The notes beneath the pieces are model-generated. The model was not told where the DNA came from. It saw only the letters and a list, made by a program, of their open reading frames with translations, and made no database searches. From Neoconidiobolus thromboides FSU 785 (lineage: Eukaryota > Entomophthoromycota > Entomophthoromycetes > Entomophthorales > Neoconidiobolaceae), in assembly GCA_025603075.1 (NCBI GenBank), contig MU626363.1, positions 1 through 64,000 of the forward strand: a stretch of DNA of 64,000 nt, read 5' to 3'. The first letter of the stretch is position 1. Each line of letters starts with the position of its first letter. The translations under genes were made by a program, and so were the position numbers. This document shows, in pieces, positions 44,881 through 56,636 of the stretch.

Positions 44881-45111
44881 AAATTTTTCAAGCTTTTTTA
44901 TGTAAAGTAAAGAATATTTATATATTTTTGAATGACTCATACTTTGAATACTGCTTTGATTGATATTTTTCTGTTTAGTTTGTATATCGTTTATTACATT
45001 GAGTAAACCTCAAATTAATATCAATGCTTCGCAGGACAATATTATTAGTATTTTGATGAGTTATTCAATGTTGATAGTCCACAGAAGATAGTGAGTTACT
45101 TGATATTGACA

Positions 45112-45218
45112 ATATGGGAATGATTTTGGATTTCATTACTTTTTCCACCTTTTAAGCGCTATTTGAGTGGAAAGATTGTAGTAAAATTCTTAAACAAAAA
45201 AAACACATCCCCATATAC
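45112..45218 (-). mobile_element. MITE copy, family M105, inverted
   Basis: Starts ATATGGGAATGATTTTGG, interior AAGCGCTATTTGAGTGG, ends ACACATCCCCATA. It lies just upstream of the eIF2B delta gene, in its probable promoter. Confidence 0.88.
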
Positions 45219-45359
45219 TATACTATACAACATTACTAGCAATTTTTTTAAAGAGTTAAAATCAACTCAAAAAACAATGATTTGACAGAATTTAAACTCA
45301 AACTAAAGAAATCAAAATCTTTAAAAACGCTTAACTTATTTTTTTGAAAAAAAAGCAAT

Positions 45360-47146
45360 ATGGGACCAGAAAATAATTCATCACCTACAGCTACCAGTAA
45401 TAATACTAGTAACATGACTTCGCCAGCCATATCAAATATAAAATCCCCTCAACCAAGTGAGAATAATGAAGTAAGAAAAAGTAATAAAGAAATGACTAAA
45501 GCTGAGAGAAGAGCACTTCAGGTAAGTTATTAATAGCTTATCAAAAGAAATTCTTTAATTAAAATCATTTGGAAATCTAGGAAAAACAACGTGCCGAAAA
45601 AGAAGCTAAAAAGCAAGGAAGTTCCAGTAATACAATTTCTAAGCAAAATAAAAAAAATGAAGGAACAAAAGCTAATACAACTCCATCAAACAAATCACTC
45701 AAATTGGAGGCTCCTATGAATGCTCAGTCCAAAGATAAAATTAAAGAGAAATCTTCTGAAGCCTCAAAACTTCAAGGTTTATCTTTATTTAAACATCTAG
45801 AAACATCGACCAAATCTAGTAATATATCCATTAAAGATGTTCATCCAGCTATTATTGAATTAGCTAGTCAATTTAAAGATTATTTAATCTGTGGTTCGAA
45901 CGCTCGTTGTATAGCTATGTTACAAGCATTTAAACAAGTAATTACGGATTATATGACACCACCACATACTCCATTATGTCGTCATTTAGTTGCTCATTTA
46001 TCCCCTCAAATTACTTATTTAGTTACGGCTAGACCAATGTCAGTGACTATGGGCAATGCTATTAGATATTTAAAAACTGAAATATCTACAGTGGATCCAG
46101 ATTTACCAGAAGATCAAGCAAAGAAATATTTATGTGAAAGTATTGATCAATTTATTATTGATAGGATAACAGCAGCAGATGTTATTATTGCAGAAAATGC
46201 GATGGGTAAAATCAAAGAAGGAGATGTGATTATGATTTATGGAAGGTAAGTTAAAATAATGACAATAATAATTTTGAATATTAAGTTTGTTAATGGTATT
46301 TTTTAAATTAGCTCTTCTGTAGTATTACAGGTTTTGGAATCAGCTATTAAAAAAAAGATACAGTTTAGAGTTATTGTAGTAGATGCTGGACCTAGGTTCG
46401 AAGGTAATTACTAAGGAGCTTATTTTTGATAAGGATAATGACACTAATAAATAAATTTAAATTAGGTAAACATATGTTAAGAAAATTAGTTGAATTGGGA
46501 ATTGAGTGTAGTTATATATTATTACATGGGGTAGCTTATATTGCTAAAGAGGTAAGTATTAATTATTATCAATATCAATATATAACATTGTAAGTTGAGA
46601 AAGGAAGAAAATGTAGAAAGAGGATATTAATAATAATATTGTATTTATTTTAGGCTACCAAAGTGTTTTTAGGTGCTCATGGTTTATTTTCAAATGGTAC
46701 TTTATTATCTAGAGCGGGTACTGCTATTGTTGCTATGACTGGTTATGATCAAAAAATACCCGTAATTGTATGTTGTGAGACATATAAATTTAGTGAGAAA
46801 GTACAGTTAGATTCCATTGTTTGGAATGAAATTGGTAAGTTATTAACTAATTAATAATTAGATCATATTGATTTAATATTAATATTAACATTTTATATTA
46901 TTTATAGGTAACCCAGAAGATTTAATTACTACAAATAATAATCCATTTTTATCCAACTCTAATAATATTACTGATGATAAATTTAATTTGGAAAGTTTTA
47001 AAACAATGAATAATGTATTTGGCTTAAATTTGTTATATGATTTAACACCACCTCATTATATTTCTATGGTTATTACAGAAGTAGGTATGATTCCTTGTAC
47101 TTCAGTACCAGTGGTATTACGTGAATATGGTACTTTAATGCAATAA
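45360..47146 (+). CDS. GCD2: Translation initiation factor eIF2B subunit delta, six exons
   Basis: 474 residues from exons 45360-45521, 45581-46245, 46312-46403, 46466-46551, 46654-46834 and 46908-47146. The first ~110 residues are Lys/Ser/Asn-rich and disordered ([19 protein letters not shown]-type), as in Gcd2. The rest is the eIF2B alpha/beta/delta Rossmann-like domain: [38 protein letters not shown], a [11 protein letters not shown] segment created by splicing, [37 protein letters not shown], and the ending [16 protein letters not shown] plus PVVLREYG. It is part of the guanine-nucleotide exchange factor for eIF2, controlled by eIF2 phosphorylation. High confidence. Confidence 0.96.
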
Positions 47147-47538
47147 ATTAAAGAGTGAAGTAAAAGAGAGTATATCAGACATATCACAAAGGAGGAAGTT
47201 AATAAATAGATTTATTATGTAACTTATAATTTTTTTTATTTAAAGTAGATAGTCAGTTTTTTATCAAATATTAGATTATTGAGTTATATATTGATGACTA
47301 TAATATAAAACTATTTTATATTTTTTTTAAATTAAATATATTTTACTTAAATGTATTCATTTTTAATTGATTTCTAATAAAGATTAATAAATTTAAACTT
47401 AGCTTTAAATTCTCGATGTTGATTGGTTAATGATTCAATTATAAATTTCAGCTACCTTATTTTTAATCGAAAATAATAAATCTAATTTCATTTGATTTTA
47501 TATACCAGTTACTATTTCTTTAATCATAAAAATTAAAA
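47147..47538. other. Short intergenic spacer
   Basis: 392 nt between two plus-strand genes; it must contain the eIF2B delta 3' end and the carrier promoter. Nothing else recognised. Confidence 0.5.
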
Positions 47539-48951
47539 ATGAGTAATCAGCTCTCGGAAAAACAAACTAGTTTTAGTGGCTCTTATGCCTTAGATCAATC
47601 TATAGCTGGATTAACAGCAGGTGCTATCTCAACTTTATTATTACATCCTATGGATTTAATAAAAACTAAAATACAAGGTAAATTACAGCATTATATAAAC
47701 TAATGATAATAACGAAATAATAATACTAACACGTTTTTTCTATTATTGTAGCCGATGATTTTAAAAAATTAGAAAACAAGAGAATTATAGGACGTAGTAT
47801 CTCTGCAATAAAATCTGTAATAAAAACGGATAGTTTATTAGGATTATATCGAGGTTTATCACCTAACTTAGTAGGTTCCGCTCTGTCTTGGTCATTTTAT
47901 TTTGGTTGGTAAGTAGAAAGTAATCTAATTTATGTTTAATATAAGATATTTAATCACTATTTAATATTAATATTTTCTACTATCATTAGGTATAGTATAA
48001 TAAAACAACAATATCATTCTGATTTAGGAGATGGTAGAATATCTAATAAATTATCTTCAACTCAATATATGTTAGCTTCTGCACAAGCAGGTGCATTAAC
48101 TGTATTATGTACTAACCCGATTTGGGTAGTAAAAACTAGGATGTTAACAAGTCATAAAAATCAAGCGGGAGCTTATAGGGGCTTAGTAGGTAATACATTA
48201 ATAATAATAACGACATAATTGTTTTTAGTACATATTATATCGAATATTGAGCATTTCATTAATTTAATTTTATTGTTAGATGGGTTAATAAAATTAGTAC
48301 AATTTGAAGGTATACGTGGTATGTATCGAGGATTAACACCAGCTTTATTTGGTACATCACATGGGGCTGTTCAATTTATGGTTTATGAAGAACTAAAAAA
48401 ATGGAAAAGTAAAAAAAATTTATTAAAAAATAAGGATATTAAGTTAAAAGATGGTTTAGTAAGTTTATTATCATATTATATTATTGATTTAAATTATATG
48501 TTTTAATATTCCTCTTATTATTACTTAGCCTGTTATGGATTATCTTTGGATGGCTTCTTTATCAAAAACAATGGCCTCAATATTGACATACCCTTATCAA
48601 GTAGTTAAAACTAGATTACAAGTAATTATTTTTGTATTATGTCATAATACAATATATAATAGTTTATTTATTAGAAACAAGTCGATTTAAAATCCAACAC
48701 AGAATATAAAACTACATTAGATACTATAAGTAAAATATTTAAGTAAGTTTGATTATTACATAATACAATAATGATCAACTAATAATTAACATTTAATAAT
48801 TTAACCTTAATTTAATAATAGAAATGAAGGTATAATGGGATTTTATAAAGGATTAGGGCCTAATATATTAAGAGTGCTACCGGGTACTTGTATTACATTT
48901 ACTGTCTATGAATCTTTATCCAATTATTTTAGAAATGGTACTTTTTTTTAA
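47539..48951 (+). CDS. Mitochondrial carrier, FLX1/SLC25A32 (FAD/folate) type, seven exons
   Basis: 321 residues from exons 47539-47677, 47752-47908, 47990-48189, 48280-48458, 48529-48621, 48675-48742 and 48822-48951. Three mitochondrial-carrier repeats are seen, each with a Px[DWY]xx[KR] signature: [24 protein letters not shown] and [12 protein letters not shown]. Each is followed by the helix-ending GLYRGL, GMYRGL and GFYKGL motifs. PIWVVKTRM in repeat 2 and [17 protein letters not shown] in repeat 3 are typical of the flavin/folate carrier subgroup of the inner membrane. Expected role: import or exchange of FAD or related cofactors. Substrate assignment is by subgroup signature and remains inference. 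Confidence 0.85.
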
Positions 48952-49531
48952 AAAAAAATATATTGTAATTAATTTGAATAAAAATGTACGATGCTTGTGT
49001 TTTATTATATTATTATTGATTATAGTTTATTAGTTGTTATATTACTTATTATGGTTGGTAATTTAGTAGTACACAATATTAGATAGTTAACAATTATCCT
49101 ATATAAACTAGATAAAGCTATATGTTGTTTCAAAGCTTAATAACTAAAATGATTGACCCAAACAGTTAAATTAAACTATGTTTCTTTTAGCTAACCCATG
49201 TTGTAACAATGTTATTCAATATTGATTATTAAAATACTTAAGTTGGAATATTAAATATTTTGGCTTGTTACTTTAATCAAGTAGTACACTCACTATCTTT
49301 GTACCAATAATCATGTACTAATATCATTATATAAAAGCAATTACATAAAAAATATATTATTTTATGATAGCTTTTATTATTTAATGATGGATTAAGTAAC
49401 CACCAGCTGTTTAGTACGAAACAATATACACTTGACCACGAACAATAATAGCAAACTTAATTTATATAATAATTTATTAACTAAATGACCTTTTTTTTAA
49501 ACAAATGGTTTAATATTAATTTAAGTTTAGT

Positions 49532-49637
49532 AAATGGGGATGTATTTTTTTGTCTAAGGATTTTGCTAACAATCTTTCTACTCAAATAGTGCTTAAAAAA
49601 ATGGAAAAGTAATGGAACCAAAAAAAACATCCCCAAA
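49532..49637 (+). mobile_element. MITE copy, family M105
   Basis: Left end AAATGGGGATGTATTTTTTT, interior CTACTCAAATAGTGC, right end AAAAAACATCCCCAAA. Flanked by AA. Confidence 0.9.
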
Positions 49638-49984
49638 TTTTTGTTTAAAAATAGAACTATGAATAATCTATAAAGTTTTTATACTTAAAGCTACTGTAGC
49701 AAAGCTATCAAAGAAAATAGTTTAAGCTAGGGGAATCTTTATCAAAAGTTTAATAGAAATAATAAAAGATTAAGGCTAAAAAAAGAAAACTAATGATTTG
49801 ATTGTATGAGAAGCTAGATTTTTTAGAGTTTAAAGGTGAAGTGATAAAAAAAGTAAACATAGAGTTTTAAAAAACTGGACGTATTGTAAAGGAAAAATCT
49901 GCTTTTTATTAAGTTAAACTGGGATAGAAACTTTATTCAAGTACTTGAAATCCGCTTAGCAAATTTAATAGTTAATTTAAAAAG

Positions 49985-50090
49985 CATAGGGGTGTTTTTT
50001 TGATTTCATTACTTTTTCATTTTTCAAGCAATATTTGAGGGGAAAGAGTGTTAGTAGAATTCTTAAATAAAAAACATATCCCTATATGTT
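49985..50090 (-). mobile_element. MITE copy, family M105, inverted
   Basis: Starts CATAGGGGTGTTTTTTTG, interior AAGCAATATTTGAGGGG, ends AACATATCCCTATAT. Confidence 0.85.
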
Positions 50091-51118
50091 TAACTTGTAT
50101 ATATGAAGTTATTAAATTTAAAAAAGTCATTAAAAGCTGTATCTGAAGTTTAAAAACCGAATACTTTATCAAAATATCCATAAACTAACTGATAAATAAG
50201 ACTAAATAGTTCAATAATACTATAAAGAAAAGTTTTAATTCAACTTGTTTATCCTAAGCACTCATTTGTAAATAATCTAAGAATTAAAATAGAATGTAAT
50301 AGAAATATTGGTGGAACCACTGACAACTTAATCGGCATCTATTAGTTCATACAAAGTTTTTGTATAATGTAATCATGAATTATTTTCTTGTTTTATTTTT
50401 CGTTATAATGAATACAGGAAGGTTTTTAATTTACCAAACATCTTATAACTTTAATATTTCAAACTTTGAGTAATTTTAGAAAATTAAAACAAAAAAACTA
50501 AGAGTAATTTTTATTATTTAATAAGAAAATAGAAGTATAAATAACTAGTAAGTGTACAACATAATCAAAAGTATTGACTAGTTTATTTAACTAAGAGCCA
50601 TCCGGTAGAATACTTTGGCAATATCACTTCACTATTGCATGGATACTGGGAGCTATAATAAAAATTGTTAATAACAACATAAAACAACAATTGATGATCT
50701 CTTCCACCAATCGCTTACCCCCACCTTATCCTTATCTAAATATCGTTAGATGCCTGCCACCCCTACCATGAGTTAGCTTCTGATAAGCAAATAACAGTCG
50801 ATTAAGAATATTCTGAAGTAGTGATAAATAAACTTCCTAACCATCAACTTACTTACCTATGTCAATTACCCACCCAATAAGGACTAATCAAAACTACTTA
50901 ATAATAGGAAAGTTGGTGGCAATAAGCTAAAACTTGTTTATAATAATGTTTAAATTAGCTTAAAGCCTAAGTTTGATTAATATTGACTGTAAGACCTTGA
51001 AGGAAAGTATAAGCAAACTCAGAGATGTTTAAGTTCGTGAGGATTAAGCAGTTACTATCATCATTTTTCTAATGATAACGCTTAGTATTGATTGTAGTTA
51101 AATAGGAAAAGAAAATGA

Positions 51119-51326
51119 TACAAGGGTATTTTTTGGCTTCATTACTTTTTCCATCTGAGGGATGTATTTTTATGTTTAAGAATTTTACTAACAAAATTTC
51201 CGCTTAAATAGCACTTAAAAAATGGAAAAAATAATGAAATTAAAAAAAACACTCCCATCTTTTAAGCACTATTTGAGCGGGAAAATTGTTAGTAAAGTTC
51301 TTAAACATAAAAACACATCGCCATAT
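51119..51326 (-). mobile_element. MITE copy, family M105, interrupted by a second copy
   Basis: The left part (CAAGGGTATTTTTTGGC to TTTTTCCATC) and right part (TTTTAAGCACTATTTGAGCG to ACACATCGCCATA) make one inverted copy once the element at 51156-51257 is removed. This is a clear nested insertion. Confidence 0.9.
51156..51257 (+). mobile_element. MITE copy, family M105, nested inside another copy
   Basis: A 102-bp element, TGAGGGATGTATTTTT to AAAAACACTCCCA, inserted between ATC and TTTT of the host copy with TC on both sides. It shows the element boundary and a 2-bp target duplication. Confidence 0.88.
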
Positions 51327-51677
51327 AGTTGTCTAACTAAAGTATAAAAGAAACTTTTAGTACAACAACTTGAAGCTTTTTATTAAACTATTTTTTGATA
51401 CTATACTTTTTAATAAGACTATTGAATTTTATAATAGTATCTTTTATTTTTTTTATATTATATAGTTCATAGCTTATTATATGCCATCCCTATTAAGTCT
51501 ATCTTAGCCATATAAAATAAGACTTTGACAAAGCCAGTTAATTAAATAAAAAATGCTTTCAATTTTATTTATTGAATACTAACTTGGATATTAAACGTTA
51601 AAATTTATACCATGATTTAATAGTTTATATTTTTATTATTTAAATGTTTTTTTACAAGTTGATAAACAATAATAACA

Positions 51678-51785
51678 TTTGGGAGTGTTTTTTTTTGACT
51701 TCATTATTTTTTCCATTTTTAAGCGCTATTTAAGCGGAAAGTTTATTAGTAAAACTTTTAAACAAAAAAAATACAGCCCTATATA
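51678..51785 (-). mobile_element. MITE copy, family M105, inverted
   Basis: Starts ATTTGGGAGTGTTTTTTTTT, interior AAGCGCTATTTAAGCGG, ends AATACAGCCCTATAT. Confidence 0.87.
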
Positions 51786-52741
51786 CTTATTATTCATTGA
51801 GTTAGTGGCGATTCATCCTAATAAAATTTAATAAAGTAGGTAGTACAAAGATAAAGGAAAAATCGAAAGGAGATCGAAGGATAGAATTAATAGAGATTTT
51901 GAATGTAGATTTATACTTGATCTAAACAAATTTCGTATTATTTAAATTGATTATTAAAAAGAGTTAATAGCAAGTACTATTTAAACTTAGCCCATCCGGT
52001 CCGATTCAGCTAAAAAGGTTGGTATGAAAAGTCATTATAATATCTAGAATTATATAATATATATATACTATTCTGGTAATATTTTTTGGCAAGTTTTTAT
52101 ATTAAAGTGTCTTATATTATACTAGAACTGAATCCTTTTTAAGACTTTAAAAAATAACTAAATTTGCCATAGTTCAATAAATAATACAGTAGGTAATATT
52201 AAATAAAAGCTATTAGAAACTTCAAATTTTACTCTACATTTTGTATTAATATATTATAACAGTTAAAGTTAGTTGCTCTTACAAAAACATTATACACTTT
52301 TTTGCAGAAATCCATAAATTTTACTAGAGTTGTTAGACTGTTTACATCTCCAATATCATAATATCAAATGTAGTATAGAGCTTAATATTCTTGATAAGTT
52401 TTATGCCATATTATTTGACAAATTATTCATTGAGTTATGATATGTTTAATCATATTTTTGTGATTTTCACTTTTTAAAGCTAAAACTAAGGTCATTTATT
52501 ATAAATGATTTACAATGCATCAAAAATATATTTATTTTTTGCTTTCAATGTTGAAAAGTAGTCGACTTTATTGTTGCTCAATGTATATTATATTAAACAA
52601 TCTAAAATAAAGCTTATTAAAAAGATTAAACTTTAAAATTATAATAATAAATGTAGCATAAAGTATGTTGAAAACCTGGTTGCTTTTAAAATGAGTCTCT
52701 GTGTACTACTTTGGGCTGTTTTTTGAGTTATAGGGAATTAC

Positions 52742-52844
52742 TTGGGAATGTATTTTTTTGTTTAAGAATTTTACCAAAAATCTTTCCGCTCAAATAACGC
52801 TTAAAAAATGGAAAAAGTAATGAAATCAAAAAAAACATCCCCAC
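52742..52844 (+). mobile_element. MITE copy, family M105
   Basis: Left end TTGGGAATGTATTTTTTTG, interior CCGCTCAAATAACGC, right end AAAAAACATCCCCA. Flanked by CT. It is the last copy in the window. Confidence 0.9.
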
Positions 52845-53822
52845 TTGCTTATTTAAAATTTTGAAAAAATTAAAAGGCTATCTAATATTATTTAATATAA
52901 CATTAATTATTTTAATGATGAGAGTATAAAAAACGATGTCAGATTAATTTTTATGTAATAATTTATGTCCATGTCATTAAAATTATATATCTACATTATA
53001 TAAGTCTAAATGATAGTGTCCTCAAAAACAAATTCCTCTGTCTTCAAGTTGAAATATCTACTATAGTATTTAATATACTAAAACAATTTAGTATAATTTT
53101 AATAGATGTTATAAGTAATGTTTACTTCTATTTTTAAATATTACTAAAAATTTTAATGATAATTATAAATAATTGGCCTCTTTGGTCTAAAATATTTGAA
53201 TAATACTTGAAAATTAATATTAGGTATGACATTATATTTTGCCTTTTTTTAAAAACTTATACTCTGACTTAACTGCTTTGAACTTTTCAAACTAATTTAT
53301 CTAGTATGAATTATTATGCTCTTATTATTAAAATAAATCGATAATACCATTTTATTTTATTAATTGTAAAAAGTCTTAAAGGTGTTTAATTCTTTATCTT
53401 AATTTAAATGCTATCAAAATACAAGCAATGATAACAAGTTACTATATTTAATCTGGATATTGTATTATATTAGTTAAGTTTACAAACATGCACTCAAATC
53501 AATCAAGTAATGATTAAATGACCTAATAACGTCAAACTTAGATTACTATTCAGTTTAAAATAAATTTAAGCAGCAAATCAATTAAAGAGCCCAAACAAAA
53601 TAGTTCAACTTCAATTGTGGCTTGTCCAAACCAGCATATTGTAAGACTGAACACATTGATTGGTTTAAGAACACAAGTAATTCCCAAATTTAATAAAAAG
53701 TTAACGAATTATGAGGTAAAATGATAAATTAGCATGTGAATCTAACATAGTCAAGTTGAAGGGGAATAACAAATTTATTTTTTAATAGTATAAAAGAATG
53801 TATAATTAATTTATAAAAAATA

Positions 53823-55017
53823 ATGAATCGTAAATTGGCCATTAACTTCAACTTTGATACTATAAAACAGGCTCTAAATATTGTACCGTTTAAATCAACT
53901 ATCAAAAGCCTACTTAAAGCCACAGTAACTCAGCAAAAAACGAATATACAAGAAAAGAAAAAAGAAAAGATTAAAGCTAGTCAAAGTATCTATGTATTAA
54001 GACCAAATTATAAACCTACTCGCAACCCAGTAGTATTATGTCATGGTAGGCTATCAGTATCTCCCATTTTTCTACTAAGCTAATATTTTACACTTTAGGC
54101 CTATATGGTTTTGATAAAATAGGTAATAAAATCATTTAATTCACATTCAACTAAAGCTGAGCTCATTTAAATCAGGTTTTGATAATTTACCAACATTACA
54201 GGTACATTACTGGCAGGGCGTAGCTGAAGCATTAGAAAAGATGGGATCGAAAGTAATTGTAGTGAAAGTATCAAGTACAGGCTCGATAGCAGAAAGAGCA
54301 CAACAACTTCATGAATTATTAAATAAGACATTACCCGGTCAACAGGTAAACTTGTTAGGGCATTCAATGGGAGGATTAGATGGTAGATACCTTATTAGTA
54401 GAATACCAAATGAAGATAAAAAATATAAAGTAAAAAGTTTGACAACAATATCGACTCCACATAGAGGTAGTAGCTTTATGGATTGGTGCAGGGATCATTT
54501 AAAAGTAGGTAAAATTTCAAGCGAAGAAAAGATAAAAGATAAACATGAACGACAACAATGGTTTGAAAGAGTGATGAGTTATTTGGACGCTCCAGCTTAT
54601 TCTCACTTGACAACAGATTACTGTAGAAACAAATTTAATCCAAGTACCCCAGATGACCCTAATGTAGCTTATTATAGCTATAATGCTTATTTAGATAAAA
54701 TGCATTACCTTTCCTTTTTAAATTTTCCATGGCAAATTATTAATCAAGTGGAAGGTAAGAATGATGGTTTAGTTTCACTAAAAAGCGGAGAGTGGGGTCA
54801 ATTAGTTGAGACAGTACAAGCCAATCATTTTGATTTAGTGGTACGCTTCCGTTGGTTGACTGCTATTGGGCGAGTGATCGGGTATGAAGATGCCAGATAT
54901 AATATAAATCCCTCTTTGTCCTTACCTAAAACATTATTATTGAGCCCAGAAACGGAATTCGACAATATCGAATTTTATCTGAGATTATCTACCTTTTTAC
55001 ATTGCAAAGGATTTTAA
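53823..55017 (+). CDS. LipA-like triacylglycerol lipase, second paralogue, with a 24-nt microexon
   Basis: 362 residues from exons 53823-54045, 54099-54122 and 54176-55017, with introns of 53 and 53 nt, both phase 1. The 24-nt middle exon encodes only the LYGFDKI segment of the oxyanion loop. Motifs: LCHGLYGFDKIGFDNL, HYWQGVAEAL, STGSIAERAQQL, nucleophile elbow GHSMGG with Ser146, STPHRGSSFMDW, Asp279 in GKNDG, His300 in ANHFDLV. It has the same architecture as the lipase at 25354-26478, with a longer Lys-rich N-terminus and no clear signal peptide. The first intron is shared; the later introns differ. Predicted triacylglycerol hydrolysis. Confidence 0.88.
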
Positions 55018-55111
55018 ATTACGTTATAAATTAATTAAATTATATATTATTATGTTATTACGTATATTACTTTATTATACTCTCATTGTATATTTTATTA
55101 TAATCACTTTT

Positions 55112-56304
55112 TTAGCTAAACTCATTGATTAATAATGAATTAAAGTAAGTTGGGTTATCTAAAAACAATTGATGCCCTGCGTTTGGTACTATTTTCAAAT
55201 TAGATCCATCTGGTAAACTTGTTATAAGTTTGTATGCATGATCAGGGTTCATCCAATCTCTATCCCCATCTATAAAAATGAAGATACTTATTATAGATTA
55301 TTAATATACATGTTAAAAACACTTACAAACAAATGTAATAGGTATATGAATATTAGTTAACCTATACTTTAAAGGATACCTTGCATAAGCCCCAGCTTGT
55401 AAAATAGAGCCTAGAGCATATTCGCCAGAGCCTGGTAAAGCAGCTATATCAAACAAATATTCTTTAAGTAAAGCTTGTTCATTTTCTGGTAAGTTTGGAA
55501 ACCTTCCCATAATGTACCTTAGTACTAAACTTTCCCCATAGGGTCCTAAGCTACGCACAATCTTTTGTGGGGTCATATGACGATCCCATAACCAGTTGAT
55601 CCACTTAGGAGCTGTTGCTCGATGCCTCGTATCTGGCTTAACAGCTGGTTTTTCAGGGATGCCAACTAACGTTAAAATAGATAAGTTAAGCTAGATATTA
55701 TAAATATAAGGATCTTACCTGGTGATAATAAAATTAATTTGTCTACTCTTTCAGGATATCTCATACTATATAAGGAAGCTAGATACCCACCAAGCGAATG
55801 GCCTACCAACTGAAGTTTATCAATATTCTTGTTTTTTCGCCAAGCTTCTAAACCGTTAATAAAAAAGTCTTCAGCTTTATAAGTAATATCCACGCCATCT
55901 TTGAATGAATTTAATAGGTCTGGTCTTGAAGATAAACCCATCCCTAACCAGTCTAAATAATGTAGGTTATAATTGGAACTCAATTGACATAATGCTCCCA
56001 TGTTTTTCATATAAATACCTAAACCCACTCCGAACCCGTGTAACATTACAATGTTTTTTGTGTTGTTGGTCTTGATACTTAATGTGTGTATAAATTCACC
56101 ATCGTCTACTTTTTGATTATACAATTGTACGGGTTGGTCATTGTTTAAAGTAATGGCTTGATTGTTATTTATTTTTTGCAATTCGTAAACCGTATTTAAT
56201 ATTTTAAGTTCTGTTTGCTGTGCTATAAGCCATCGATCTCTTTGATAAAAATTGACCAAGGTTTTAAGTTGATGGCTTAGTTTATTCTTTAATTGATTTC
56301 GCAT
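55112..56304 (-). CDS. Alpha/beta hydrolase of the ABHD4/ABHD5, CLD1/ICT1 group, three exons
   Basis: 360 residues from exons 56304-55719, 55665-55327 and 55269-55112; both introns phase 1. Motifs: VMLHGFGVGLGIY (oxyanion loop), LDWLGMGLSSRP, nucleophile elbow GHSLGG with Ser170, YPERVDKLILLSPVGIPEKP formed across the splice, then VYGDRDWM near the acid residue and a C-terminal GHQLFLD. The last contains the His-x4-Asp motif typical of this group. Ser170 is intact, unlike CGI-58/ABHD5 where the nucleophile is Asn, so this is more like ABHD4 or yeast Cld1/Ict1. Those remodel phospholipids or cardiolipin by deacylation or transacylation. Substrate unknown. Its start lies 332 nt downstream of PTC7. 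Confidence 0.88.
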
Positions 56305-56636
56305 TTTAAAAAAGAATCAAATTTTATCATTAGTAAGTTTTATAATAGTTGTTGATTATTAATCATAAACAACTACCACGTCATGGAAGAATTTGAATAA
56401 TATAGATAATAAAATAAAATAATAATAGTAATCAAACTATAAACTTATTTAATGAATTAAAAAATAAAAAATAAATTTTATGATAAACAATTAATAGAAT
56501 CAACAATTTTAAGAGAGAGCATATGTAATAGAGATAGAAGGGTAATATATGCCCAACTTTAAATAAACTTATTAGTGTTAGTAAAAGGGGATGTAAAGAG
56601 TTATAAAATCTAAAAAAAGAATATAAAAGTAAAATA
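56305..56636. other. Spacer between two minus-strand genes
   Basis: 332 nt, AT-rich. It should include the hydrolase promoter and the PTC7 3' end. Nothing specific recognised. Confidence 0.5.

Larger units (their letters stand above)
44416..45359. other. Intergenic region with two MITE copies
   Basis: About 940 nt between ceramide synthase and eIF2B delta, both on the plus strand. Holds a decayed M105 fragment and a full copy ending 141 nt before the eIF2B start. No gene seen. Confidence 0.55.
48952..53822. other. 4.9-kb gene-free, MITE-rich region
   Basis: No open frame of interest. Contains six M105 copies, including one inserted inside another, listed separately. It separates the housekeeping cluster from the gene-dense right end. 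Confidence 0.6.

Noticed and set aside
54167-54367. 66-codon minus-strand open frame
   Set aside because: Antisense to the lipase catalytic exon.
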